64,000 bases of DNA from Klenkia taihuensis (GTDB lineage Bacteria; Actinomycetota; Actinomycetes; Mycobacteriales; Geodermatophilaceae), in NCBI RefSeq assembly GCF_900112525.1, contig NZ_FOMD01000007.1, positions 1 through 64,000 on the forward strand, in the 5' to 3' direction. This document shows, piece by piece, positions 16,136 to 25,752 of the stretch. The stretch's first letter is position 1. Each line of letters starts with the position of its first letter. The position numbers and the translations under genes are program-made. The notes under the pieces were generated by a model. That model worked only from the letters and a program-made list of their open reading frames with translations. It did not search any database and was not told the DNA's origin.

Positions 16136-17326
16136 TCACCCGATGCGGGGGCCGGTGAGGATCTCGGTGTCGTCGGGTCGGAAGGTGTGCCATCGGCCGC
16201 CGGGGTCGCGCCAGATGCGGGCGCCGTGGTGGACCTTGGTGTGGTGGCGTTCGCACAACAGCGCCGAGTTGGCCAGCGACGTCGCGCCACCGTGGGCCCA
16301 GTGCACCAGGTGGTGGACCTCGGCCCAGTGGTGCGGGGCGTCGCAGCCGGCGAACACGCACTCTCTGTCCCGGGCCACCACCGCCCGCCGCAGCGCGGGG
16401 GTGACCACCCGGTGCGCCCGCCCGACGTCCAGCGGGGTGCCGTCTGGCCCCATCACGATGCGGGACACCTCCCCGTCGCAGGCCAGCCAACGGGCCCGGG
16501 CGGCGGAGATGACGGTGCCGAAGCCGGTGGCCGCCGTCCCCGGGCCGGTGCCTTCCCCGACGAGGTCCTCGGCGGCGATGGTGACCACCACGTGCGGCTT
16601 CACCGTCCGCAGCACCGGCAGGTCACCGGCGGCCAGCTGGACGTCGGCGAGCTGGACGAGGGCGTCGGCCTGCTGCTGGGCGCGGGTGCGCAGATCACCG
16701 GCGGGCCGGTCGGCCTGCACGACCGCCTCGATCGCGGTGCGCAGCTTCTCCCCACCCACCGCGTCCAGGTCGAAGCGCCCGGTGACGCTGCCGTCGGCGT
16801 GCGCCGACATCGTCAGCCGCCGACCCTCGGTGGGGTCGGGCTCGGGACCGTCGGGGTCCAGCACGTCGGCGAAGGCCCGCACCGCCACGACCAACGACTG
16901 GTGGGAGGACGACACCGCGACCGCGGTGAACGCCCGGTCGAAGGCATCGACGTCGACGTCCTGCTCCTGGGCGCGGGCCCGGTCGGACTCCCCCATCGCC
17001 CCGGCCACCACATCCACCTGGGCTGCGGTGACCGACCCCTCGGCGAAGGCTGCGGCCAGGTGCGGCACATGCGCTAGCAGCCGCGCCGCCCGCACGATCC
17101 GCGACGCCTCCGCCGCCGACAGCCGCAGGTGCCCGATCAGCCAGGAGCGCATCGAGGCCAGCCCGTCGTGCTCAGCAGCCTGGGTCAGCTCCGCGTGCCG
17201 GACCAGCCCGGCGATCTGCGCGTCCAGCCGGTTGCGCTCCACCACCAGCCCGCCCAACAGCGCCAGCACATCCCCGGCGGGCAGGCGGTGCAGGTCCTCG
17301 ACCTCGTCCAGCTCGAGAACGGTCAC
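16136..17326 (-). CDS. DUF222/HNH endonuclease-signature protein (13E12 family)
   Basis: This protein of about 396 residues has an N-terminal helical DUF222 domain and a C-terminal HNH nuclease motif: CVFAGCD, then HHWAEVHHLVHWAHGG, SLANSALLCERHH. It belongs to the 13E12 repeat family that is multicopy in actinobacteria. I chose GTG at 17326 because GGAGG lies 7 nt upstream; the earlier in-frame GTG at 17353 falls inside the LexA-like box. The role is unknown; a DNA-damage-linked nuclease is plausible because of that box. Confidence 0.9.
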   Translation of the reverse strand: MTVLELDEVEDLHRLPAGDVLALLGGLVVERNRLDAQIAGLVRHAELTQAAEHDGLASMRSWLIGHLRLSAAEASRIVRAARLLAHVPHLAAAFAEGSVTAAQVDVVAGAMGESDRARAQEQDVDVDAFDRAFTAVAVSSSHQSLVVAVRAFADVLDPDGPEPDPTEGRRLTMSAHADGSVTGRFDLDAVGGEKLRTAIEAVVQADRPAGDLRTRAQQQADALVQLADVQLAAGDLPVLRTVKPHVVVTIAAEDLVGEGTGPGTAATGFGTVISAARARWLACDGEVSRIVMGPDGTPLDVGRAHRVVTPALRRAVVARDRECVFAGCDAPHHWAEVHHLVHWAHGGATSLANSALLCERHHTKVHHGARIWRDPGGRWHTFRPDDTEILTGPRIG

Positions 17327-17345
17327 TACGCCACCTCCCGTATGT

Positions 17346-17361
17346 TCGATCACGTGTTCGA
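17346..17361. promoter_or_regulatory. LexA-like SOS box upstream of the HNH gene
   Basis: TCGATCACGTGTTCGA differs by one base from the actinobacterial/Bacillus-type LexA consensus TCGAACnnnnGTTCGA. It lies 20 nt upstream of the chosen HNH start. 13E12 genes in Mycobacterium tuberculosis are known LexA targets, which supports the reading. Confidence 0.65.
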
Positions 17362-17412
17362 ATTCTACCCCGGCAGGCGACGAACGGCCAGGTCAGGAGG
17401 GTGATCGGCAGA

Positions 17413-17646
17413 TCACTGCAGGTCCGGTCCGCCGCGGCGCCGCGCCCGCCGGTGGGCCAGCGCGAACGAGGCAGCAACACCTCCGACCGCGATCGACGCC
17501 CACCAGGAAGCCCCGGACACCACGACGGACACCGCCAGCAGAACGGCAACCCCGACGCTGGACCACGCCAGGAACACCGCCGCGTGCAGCTCCCGGGCCC
17601 ACAGCTCCGACAGCGAACCTGCCCAGGCGTCCGCGACCGCGTCCAC
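17413..17646 (-). CDS. Possible small two-helix membrane protein
   Basis: This is a possible 77-residue product. An amphipathic N-terminal helix (VDAVADAWAGSLSELWAREL) is followed by two hydrophobic segments with a short turn (SGASWW) and an Arg-rich tail. It resembles small actinobacterial membrane proteins, but I do not recognise a family. The GTG start lacks a Shine-Dalgarno and the true start could be slightly upstream. It lies between the HNH gene and the divergent MFS gene. Confidence 0.4.
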   Translation of the reverse strand: MDAVADAWAGSLSELWARELHAAVFLAWSSVGVAVLLAVSVVVSGASWWASIAVGGVAASFALAHRRARRRGGPDLQ

Positions 17647-17724
17647 CCCGGCCCGGAACAGTCGCGACCACCGGTCGACCGGGGACGACGTGCGGCGAGC
17701 CTGGCACCGGGAACGACCGTCGGG

Positions 17725-17730
17725 CAGGGT
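17725..17730 (+). promoter_or_regulatory. -10 element of MFS gene (leaderless)
   Basis: CAGGGT ends 6 nt before the GTG start at 17737, with no Shine-Dalgarno between them. This spacing would put the transcript start at the start codon. Confidence 0.4.
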
Positions 17731-17736
17731 CGGGGC

Positions 17737-18966
17737 GTGACCGACCGGCCCGCCACCGCGCCCGGGTTCGGGAGGTTCTGGGCCGCGTCGACCGTCACCG
17801 GGTTCGGCGCCTACGTCACCAGCGTGGCCATCGGCGTCCTGGTCGAGGTCGACCTCGACGGCACGGCGCTGGACCTCGGCTGGGTGAACGCCGCACGGTG
17901 GGCGCCCTACCTGCTGGTCGGCCTGTTCGCCGGGGTGCTCGCCGACCGGGTCCGCCGCCGTCCGCTGCTGGCCGGGGCCGACCTCGCCCGCGCCGCGGTG
18001 CTCGCCGCCGTCCCCCTGCTCGCCGCGCTCGACGTCCTCACGCTGGCGACGCTGACCGCGCTGGTCGCCGCCTTCGGCCTGGCCGCGGTGGTCGGGGACG
18101 CCGCGCAGCAGTCCTTCCTCCCCCGCCTCGTCGGCGCGGCCGGGCTGGGCCGGGCGAACACCCGGCTGCAGCAGGGCGACGCCGCGGCCCAGGGGGCAGG
18201 CCCGTTGCTCGGCGGCGCGCTGGCCGCGGCGGGGGCGCCGCTGGCGCTGCTCGTCGGTGCGGTCGGCCACCTGGCCTCCGGGGTCCTCGTGCTCGCCACC
18301 CCGCTGCGCGACCCTGGACCGCCCAGGGCACCGAGGCGGGCGGTGCTGACGGAGCTCCGCGAGGGCGTGCGGTGGGTCTACCGGCACCCGACGCTGCGCC
18401 CGCTCGCGCTCACCACGCACACCTGGTTCGTCGCGAACGCCGCGATCGGCACCGTCGCCGTCACCTACCTGCTCACGGTGCTCGACGTCGGTGCGTTCGG
18501 CCTCGGGGTCGCCACCGCGGCGGCCGGGGTCGGCACCCTGGTCGGCACCTCGGTCGCACACCGGGTGGGACGGCGGACGGGCGGGGCGGGCACCGTCGTC
18601 GGCGGGCGGATCGTCGAGGCCACCGGCGTCCTGCTGCTGGTCGTGCTGCCCCTGCTGCCCGGCCCGGAGCTGGTGGGGGTCGTCGTTGCGCAACTGCTGT
18701 TCGGGGTCGGGATGGGCGTCGAGGGCCCGTTCGAGATGTCGCACCGGCAGGCCGTCACCCCCGACCACCTCCAGGGCCGGACGAACGCCACGATGCGCTC
18801 GTTCAACCGGGCCGCCATCGTCGTCGGCGCCCCGGCCGGCGGCGCGCTGGCGCTGGCCACGTCCCCGCGGACCGCGCTGATCGTCGCCGCGGCGGTCATC
18901 GCGGCGTCGACCCTCGCGCTCGCCCGGTCGGGCTTCCGGCACGCGGACGAGCTCCCCACCGCCTGA
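17737..18966 (+). CDS. MFS transporter, exporter-like
   Basis: This 409-residue, 12-helix protein resembles the enterobactin-exporter/macrolide-efflux (MFS_3) branch: an N-terminal FGRFWAASTVTGFGAYVTSVA helix, the loop FAGVLADRVRRRPLL and a mid-protein PFEMSHRQAVTPDHLQGR segment. It probably expels a small hydrophobic compound by proton antiport. The GTG start follows CAGGGT by 6 nt. It converges on the TetR regulator 10 nt downstream, which may or may not control it. Confidence 0.88.
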   Translation: MTDRPATAPGFGRFWAASTVTGFGAYVTSVAIGVLVEVDLDGTALDLGWVNAARWAPYLLVGLFAGVLADRVRRRPLLAGADLARAAVLAAVPLLAALDVLTLATLTALVAAFGLAAVVGDAAQQSFLPRLVGAAGLGRANTRLQQGDAAAQGAGPLLGGALAAAGAPLALLVGAVGHLASGVLVLATPLRDPGPPRAPRRAVLTELREGVRWVYRHPTLRPLALTTHTWFVANAAIGTVAVTYLLTVLDVGAFGLGVATAAAGVGTLVGTSVAHRVGRRTGGAGTVVGGRIVEATGVLLLVVLPLLPGPELVGVVVAQLLFGVGMGVEGPFEMSHRQAVTPDHLQGRTNATMRSFNRAAIVVGAPAGGALALATSPRTALIVAAAVIAASTLALARSGFRHADELPTA

Positions 18967-18976
18967 GCGCGGAGTG

Positions 18977-19558
18977 TCAGACGTCGGGGAGCAGCAGGTC
19001 CAGCGCGGCGGCGAGGGACTCCGCCAGGGTCCCCCCGGCCGTCGACAGCCAGTGCTCGTGCGCGGTGAGCGAGGCGGCCAGCGCGGCGTGCCCGACCGCC
19101 ACGGGCACCACGTCGTCCAGAGGCAGGCCCAGGCGGCGCGCGGTGAAGCCGGCGACCGCGGCCCGCCACGCGTCGAAGGTGGTGTGGCCGTGCGCCCGCA
19201 GCGCGGGCACGGTCAGCACCAGCAGTGCCCGGCGCCGGACCCACCCCTCCTCCCCCGGCGGCACGGCCAGCGCAGTCAGCACTGCACGCCGGACGGCGGC
19301 CCGGACCGGCTCGTCGGCGTCCGCCGCCGCCAACGAGTCGGCGAGCCGGCGCACGTCCCCGGGAGAGGCGGCGAAGAGCGCGTCGGCCTTGGTCGGGAAG
19401 TAGCGGAAGAAGGTCCGCCGGCCGATCCCGGCAGCCGCCGCGACGTCGTCCACGCTGGTCTCGTCGTAGCCGCGCTCGACGAACAACCGCAGTGCCACCT
19501 CCGACAGCTCCTGCGCCGACGTCACCGCCGGCCGCCCCCCGCGCTCCCCCGTGGTCAT
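18977..19558 (-). CDS. TetR family regulator, MftR-like
   Basis: This 193-residue protein begins with a helix-turn-helix domain: FVERGYDETSVDDVAAAAGI, then GRRTFFRYFPTKADALF. The RRTFFRYFP form is typical of the mycofactocin regulator MftR branch. The C-terminal ligand domain is variable. ATG at 19558 was chosen as giving the usual N-terminal length; other ATGs lie at 19576 and 19600. It diverges from two mycofactocin-type SDRs with an inverted repeat between, so it probably represses them and itself. Confidence 0.9.
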   Translation of the reverse strand: MTTGERGGRPAVTSAQELSEVALRLFVERGYDETSVDDVAAAAGIGRRTFFRYFPTKADALFAASPGDVRRLADSLAAADADEPVRAAVRRAVLTALAVPPGEEGWVRRRALLVLTVPALRAHGHTTFDAWRAAVAGFTARRLGLPLDDVVPVAVGHAALAASLTAHEHWLSTAGGTLAESLAAALDLLLPDV

Positions 19559-19594
19559 GCCGGGATGGTGCCCCATTCCCCGACCTTGCCCTTG

Positions 19595-19609
19595 TGGCAC
19601 CCAGTGCCA
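19595..19609. promoter_or_regulatory. Palindromic operator between TetR gene and SDR operon
   Basis: TGGCACCCAGTGCCA is a perfect 6+3+6 inverted repeat midway between the divergent starts at 19558 and 19651. The adjacent CATAACG could be a -10 for the SDR operon. The placement suits a TetR operator. Confidence 0.65.
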
Positions 19610-19650
19610 TAACGTGAGGCGCAGGTCACACCAGCACGGGAGGATCAGTC

Positions 19651-20478
19651 ATGGGTCGGATGGACGGCACGGTCGTGTTCGTGACGGGCGCAGCCCGGGG
19701 GCAGGGCCGCAGCCACGCGCTGCGGCTGGCCCAGGAGGGCGCCGACATCATCGCCGTCGACGTCTGCGCCCCGGTCGAGACGGTCCCTTACCCGGGGGCG
19801 ACGTCGGAGGACCTGGCCGAGACCGTCCGCCAAGTCGAGGCGCTGGACCGCCGGATCGTGGCCAGCGAGGTCGACGTCCGCGACCTGGCCGGCCTGACCC
19901 GCGCCGTCGAGGACGGCGTCGCCCAGCTCGGCCGGCTCGACGTCGTGCTGGCCAACGCCGGCATCTCTGTCCCGGCCCCGACGCTGGAGATGAACGAGGA
20001 GACCTGGCAGACGATGATCGACGTCAACCTGACCGGGGTCTGGAAGACCCTGCGGGCGTCGGTGCCGCACATCATCGGCGGCGGGCGCGGCGGCTCGGTC
20101 GTCATCACCAGCTCGCTGGCCGCGATCTACGCCAACCCGAACACCGCCCACTACTCCGCGGCCAAGGCCGGCCTGGTGATGCTCTCCAAGATCATGGCCA
20201 AGGAGCTCGCGCCGCACCGCATCCGGGTGAACACCATCCACCCGACGACCGTGGCCACCGAGATGATCCTCAACGAGCCGACCTACCGGCTCTTCCGCCC
20301 CGACCTCGAGCACCCCACCCGCGAGGACTTCGAGGAGGCGGCGCTGACGCTGAACAAGCTGCCCGTCCCGGCGATCGAGGCCGTGGACATCTCCAACGCC
20401 GTCCTCTACCTCGTCTCCGACGACGGCCGCTACGTCACCGGCACCACCCACGTGGTGGACGCCGGCGGACAGCTCTGA
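19651..20478 (+). CDS. Mycofactocin-coupled SDR family oxidoreductase
   Basis: This 275-residue SDR of the carveol-dehydrogenase-like subfamily is associated with the peptide cofactor mycofactocin. Visible are TGAARGQGRSHA, the subfamily's extra segment after the second strand (DVCAPVETVPYPGATSEDLAE), LANAGI and the catalytic YSAAK. Members hold NAD(H) tightly and pass electrons to mycofactocin. ATG start with GGGAGGA about 8 nt upstream. It is first in a two-gene operon. The mycofactocin synthesis genes are not in this window. Confidence 0.9.
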   Translation: MGRMDGTVVFVTGAARGQGRSHALRLAQEGADIIAVDVCAPVETVPYPGATSEDLAETVRQVEALDRRIVASEVDVRDLAGLTRAVEDGVAQLGRLDVVLANAGISVPAPTLEMNEETWQTMIDVNLTGVWKTLRASVPHIIGGGRGGSVVITSSLAAIYANPNTAHYSAAKAGLVMLSKIMAKELAPHRIRVNTIHPTTVATEMILNEPTYRLFRPDLEHPTREDFEEAALTLNKLPVPAIEAVDISNAVLYLVSDDGRYVTGTTHVVDAGGQL

Positions 20479-20502
20479 GCCCCCACACCTGAGGAGAACA
20501 CC

Positions 20503-21357
20503 GTGGGACTGCTCGACGGCAAGGTTGCACTCATCACCGGTGGCGCCCGCGGCCAGGGCCGCGCGCACGCCGTCGTCTCCGCCCGCGAGGGCGCCGACAT
20601 CGTCCTGGTCGACATTGCCGACCAGATCGGCACCGTGCCCTACGCGATGGCGAAGGAGGACGACCTCGCCGAGACCGTCCGCCAGGTCGAGGCCCTGGAC
20701 CGGCGGGCGATCAGCGTGGTCGCCGACGTCCGCTCCCAGCAGCAGATGGACGACGCCGTCGCTCGCGGGATCGCCGAGTTCGGCCAGCTCGACATCCTCA
20801 TCGCCAACGCCGGCATCTGGACCCAGGGCCCGTTCTGGGAACTCACCGACGAGTCCTGGGAGGACATGATCGGGGTCAACCTCACCGGCGTCTGGAAGTC
20901 GGCCAAGGCGGTCGCCCCGCACATGATCGAGCGCGGTACCGGCTCCATCGTCATCACCTCCTCGGTGAACGGCCTCGAGCCGGGGGTGGACTACGCGCAC
21001 TACGTGGCCGCCAAGCACGGCGTCATCGGGCTGATGAAGAACATCGCCCTCGAGCTCGCCCCGCACGGCATCCGCTGCAACTCGATCAACCCGGGCGCGA
21101 TCAAGACCCCGATGACCGACCACCAGGGCGCCTGGGACATGTTCGCCGGTCACGAGGGCGGCACCGAGGAGGACATGCTCAACGGCGGCTACGGCTTCCA
21201 CGCCCTCAAGGGGACGACGTTCATGCCGCCGGAGGTCATCGCCAACACCGCGCTGTACCTCAACAGCGAGCTCGCCGCGGCGGTCACCGGCGTGACCATC
21301 CCCGTCGACGCCGGCCACATGATCCTGCCCGGCTTCAACCACGCACCCGTGCGCTGA
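20503..21357 (+). CDS. Mycofactocin-coupled SDR family oxidoreductase, second copy
   Basis: This 284-residue paralogue of the gene before it keeps the subfamily signatures TGGARGQGRAHA, the insert DIADQIGTVPYAMAKEDDLAE and the catalytic YVAAK. Start GTG with GAGGAG about 8 nt upstream, 24 nt after the previous stop, so the two share an operon. The substrates are probably two successive or alternative alcohols or ketones. The identity of these is unknown. Confidence 0.9.
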   Translation: MGLLDGKVALITGGARGQGRAHAVVSAREGADIVLVDIADQIGTVPYAMAKEDDLAETVRQVEALDRRAISVVADVRSQQQMDDAVARGIAEFGQLDILIANAGIWTQGPFWELTDESWEDMIGVNLTGVWKSAKAVAPHMIERGTGSIVITSSVNGLEPGVDYAHYVAAKHGVIGLMKNIALELAPHGIRCNSINPGAIKTPMTDHQGAWDMFAGHEGGTEEDMLNGGYGFHALKGTTFMPPEVIANTALYLNSELAAAVTGVTIPVDAGHMILPGFNHAPVR

Positions 21358-21397
21358 CCCGACAACCCGGTTGCCCGTCCCCGGTCGTCACCCGACG

Positions 21398-21445
21398 ATG
21401 GGCGACGTGCACCGCTGCTCCGCGAGGCCGTGGTCGCGCCGCTGA
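21398..21445 (+). CDS. Possible 15-residue leader peptide before ABC-F gene
   Basis: ATG at 21398 to TGA at 21443-21445 encodes MGDVHRCSARPWSRR. Its stop lies in a GC-rich inverted sequence (CGCCGCTGACGGCGGCG). Some ABC-F resistance genes are controlled by translation-dependent leader attenuation, so this may be regulatory. No Shine-Dalgarno is clear and a chance open frame is possible. Confidence 0.3.
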   Translation: MGDVHRCSARPWSRR

Positions 21446-21550
21446 CGGCGGCGCACCCGGACCTCCCGCAGGACCTCCGCCCGCCGTCCCGGCCACCGCC
21501 GGGCGGCCCCCAGCGCTGCCCGGCTCCAGGACGACCTCCGGAGCAGCCCC

Positions 21551-23107
<1,557 letters not shown>

Positions 23108-23122
23108 CCCCGCGCACGACGA

Positions 23123-23152
23123 CGGCCGGCCACCCCGGGGGGTGACCGGCCG
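23123..23152. terminator. Bidirectional terminator
   Basis: The arms 23123-23136 (CGGCCGGCCACCCC) and 23139-23152 pair with one mismatch. The hairpin lies between the convergent ABC-F and substrate-binding-protein genes. Confidence 0.7.
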
Positions 23153-23172
23153 CCGCCGGGGTGCTCAGGACG

Positions 23173-24501
23173 TCAGAGCTCGACGTCCTCGTAGCAGGGA
23201 CCGCTGAACTCGTAGCCCTCGGCGGTCGGGCCCGCCAGGTCGGCCTCGGAGACCGTGATGCCGGTGGAGGCGTTCGGGTCCGGGGCGGACAGCTGGGTCA
23301 CCCGCACGGCGGCGGAGTCCGCGCCGTCGGCGTAGTCGCCGGACCCGTCGGGCAGCATGCCCTCGTAGTCCACCGAGCTCAGGCCCGACGCCGCCTCGTA
23401 CAGCCCCTGACGGGTCAGGTCTCCGTTCTCCGCCGCCGCCTCGAGCGCCGCCTTCAGCGGGTAGGACCACACCCAGCCCGAGGTGAAGAACTCGTTCGGG
23501 GTCGCGCCCGCGGCCTCGGCGGCCTCGCGCATGGCCTCGTGGCCCGGGGTGTCGGCGTCGAACGGCGCCCACGGGCCGAGCAGCTGGTAGGACGCCTGCA
23601 GCGCCGGCGCGGCCGGGCTGGCCAGCAGGGCGACGTTCCAGGTCGGCGAGGAGCCGAGGAACTTGCCGGTGAAGCCGGCGGCCACCGACTGGCCCACGAT
23701 GGTGGCCATGTCGGCCGGACCGGTGGACACGATGACGACGTCGGGCTGCTGCTCGACGATCGCGGCGACGGCCGAGGCCTGGTTGTCGGTGCCCGCGGTG
23801 GTCTCGACGTTGGCGAACTCGATGCCGTTGGCGTCGGCGGCCACCTTGGCGCCGGCCGCGGCGTCGCCGCCGTAGTCACCGGCGTAGTGCACCGCCATGA
23901 CCGACTCGGCGCCGTTGGTCTCCACCGCGTAGTCGACGCCGTTCATGGCCTCGGCGCAGTAGGTCGGGCCGGACTCCAGGATGGCGTCCTGGAACAGGTA
24001 GAGCGAGGTCCACCCGGCCGGGGCCGCGACGATGTTCTCGGCCTCCAGGTCCTCGACGATGGCCGCGGTGGGCGGCGAGCCGAGGGTCTGGGCCAGGGCC
24101 AGGATGTCGGGCTTGATCTCCTGGTAGACCTGGTTGGTGACCTGCGGGTTGTACTGGTTGTCCCGCACGTACTCGGTCACGTTGATGTCGTAGCCGCCGA
24201 TGCCGCCGGCCTCGTTGACCCGCTGCCAGAACGCCTCCTGGCCGGCCACGATGACCGGACCGGCGGGGGCGAACGGGCCGACGGTGAGGTCGGACAGGGT
24301 GCCGAGGTAGATGCACCCGTTGTCCGGGTTCACCGCCTCCGGGCACGCATCGCTGGTGACACCGACGTCGGTGGCGATGCCGCCGTCGCCGCTGCCGCCG
24401 TCGGCCGGGTCCTCCCCGCCGCCGCGGCAGCCCGCGGCGAAGACCGCGAGACCGGCCAGGCCGGCCGCCGCGACCCGCCGTCGCGTCCGTGTGCTGCTCA
24501 T
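23173..24501 (-). CDS. Branched-chain-amino-acid-type ABC substrate-binding lipoprotein
   Basis: This 442-residue lipoprotein has a signal with lipobox VFAAGC, then a type I periplasmic binding protein fold (LGTLSDLTVGPFAPAGPVIV; WQRVNEAGGIGGYDINV; DVVIVSTGPADMATIV). It catches the ligand for the importer encoded upstream in the same operon. ATG at 24501 was chosen; GGAGGG lies upstream, and an earlier ATG at 24519 would overlap it. The ligand is unknown; the acyl-CoA ligase in the operon suggests a carboxylic acid rather than an amino acid. Confidence 0.9.
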   Translation of the reverse strand: MSSTRTRRRVAAAGLAGLAVFAAGCRGGGEDPADGGSGDGGIATDVGVTSDACPEAVNPDNGCIYLGTLSDLTVGPFAPAGPVIVAGQEAFWQRVNEAGGIGGYDINVTEYVRDNQYNPQVTNQVYQEIKPDILALAQTLGSPPTAAIVEDLEAENIVAAPAGWTSLYLFQDAILESGPTYCAEAMNGVDYAVETNGAESVMAVHYAGDYGGDAAAGAKVAADANGIEFANVETTAGTDNQASAVAAIVEQQPDVVIVSTGPADMATIVGQSVAAGFTGKFLGSSPTWNVALLASPAAPALQASYQLLGPWAPFDADTPGHEAMREAAEAAGATPNEFFTSGWVWSYPLKAALEAAAENGDLTRQGLYEAASGLSSVDYEGMLPDGSGDYADGADSAAVRVTQLSAPDPNASTGITVSEADLAGPTAEGYEFSGPCYEDVEL

Positions 24502-24582
24502 CAGTGGTGCTCCCTCCATGCCGGCGATCGCCGGTCGGGCGACCCACCCGGCGTCGTCGCCGGGCGGGAGATCGGGGGTGGA

Positions 24583-25752
24583 TCAGTACGAGAAGGGCCA
24601 GGCCTTCCAGTAGTTGCGGATCCGGATCCACAGGCCGAACAGGCCCCGTGGTTCCAGCAGCAGGAACGCGACGATGAGCAGCCCGTAGAGCAGCGTCTCC
24701 ACCTGGAAGACGTTGGGCGTCTGCGTCGCCGAGGACGAGAGGAACGGCAGGTACTCCGGCAGCTCGCGGGTCAGCCGCGGCAGCAGGGCGATGAAGAAGG
24801 CACCCATGATCGAGCCGGAGATCGTCGACACCCCGCCGATGAGCACCATCGCGACGAACTGCACCGACAGCAGCAGCCCGAAGCTGGAGGGGTCGAGGTA
24901 GCCGGTGATGGAGAACAGCAGCGCCCCGGCGCAGCCGGCGTAGAACCCGCTGATCACGAACGCCCGGCGCTTGACCCTGCGGACGTCGACGCCGGTCACC
25001 TCGGCGGCGATGTCCCGGTCGCGGACGGCGGCGAAGCTGCGGCCCATCGCCGAGCGGGCGATGTTGCGGCCCAGCAGCGCGAACACGCACAGCAGCACGA
25101 ACATCAGCAGGTACAGCTGCTGGTCGGCGCTGAAGGACTCGGTGCGCCGGGACAGGTCGACCCCGAACAGCACCGGGTCGGCGGCCGGGCGGCCCACCCC
25201 GACGCCACCGGTGACGGCGTCCCACTCGTTCCAGATGTGGGTGCCCAGGAAGACCAGGCCCAGGGTCACGATCGCCAGGTAGAGCCCGCGCAGCCGGCTG
25301 GCCAGCGGCGCGACGACGAACCCGACCAGCGCGGCGGCCAGGCCGCCGGCCAGCAGCCACACCGGCAGGAACGTGATGCCCAGGCCGTACAGCCGGTCGT
25401 CCTCGGGGTCACCGGAGACGACCGCGGCGGTGTAGGCGCCGATCCCGATGAAGAACGCGTGCCCGAGGCTCACCTGCCCGGCGTAGCCGGTGACCAGGTT
25501 GAGCCCGATCGCCCCGATGGCCAGCACGCAGCCGGTGGCCAGCAGCCGCAGCAGGTCGTCCTCGAGCAGGAACGGCATCAGCAGCGCCACCACCAGCAGG
25601 ACGCCGACCGCGACCTTCTTGGCGCCGGTGTTGAGCAGCGCCATGTCCTGGCCGTACTGGGTGTAGAGCATCGGCCGGCCCAGCGGCCGGCGACCCTTGG
25701 CCTCCGCGGGCGCCGGGGTCTGGGACTTCGACGGTTCTCGGACGGCGGTCAC
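24583..25752 (-). CDS. ABC importer permease, LivM-like
   Basis: This 389-residue permease has about ten membrane helices and the family's GLNLVTGYAGQVSLGHAFFIGIGAY and AFVISGFYAGCAGAL segments. It has a hydrophilic N-terminal extension of about 40 residues. It pairs with the LivH-like protein to form the membrane channel. The GTG start overlaps the livH stop by 4 bases. It is followed by the substrate-binding protein gene after about 80 nt. Confidence 0.92.
   Translation of the reverse strand: MTAVREPSKSQTPAPAEAKGRRPLGRPMLYTQYGQDMALLNTGAKKVAVGVLLVVALLMPFLLEDDLLRLLATGCVLAIGAIGLNLVTGYAGQVSLGHAFFIGIGAYTAAVVSGDPEDDRLYGLGITFLPVWLLAGGLAAALVGFVVAPLASRLRGLYLAIVTLGLVFLGTHIWNEWDAVTGGVGVGRPAADPVLFGVDLSRRTESFSADQQLYLLMFVLLCVFALLGRNIARSAMGRSFAAVRDRDIAAEVTGVDVRRVKRRAFVISGFYAGCAGALLFSITGYLDPSSFGLLLSVQFVAMVLIGGVSTISGSIMGAFFIALLPRLTRELPEYLPFLSSSATQTPNVFQVETLLYGLLIVAFLLLEPRGLFGLWIRIRNYWKAWPFSY

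Noticed and set aside
16136-17326. Treating the HNH gene as evidence of a mobile element or homing endonuclease
   Set aside because: There is no intron, intein, transposase or target duplication around it. 13E12 genes are common chromosomal genes in actinobacteria.
17353-17353. Earlier GTG start for the HNH gene
   Set aside because: It lies inside the LexA-like box and has no Shine-Dalgarno, whereas GTG at 17326 has GGAGG at good spacing.
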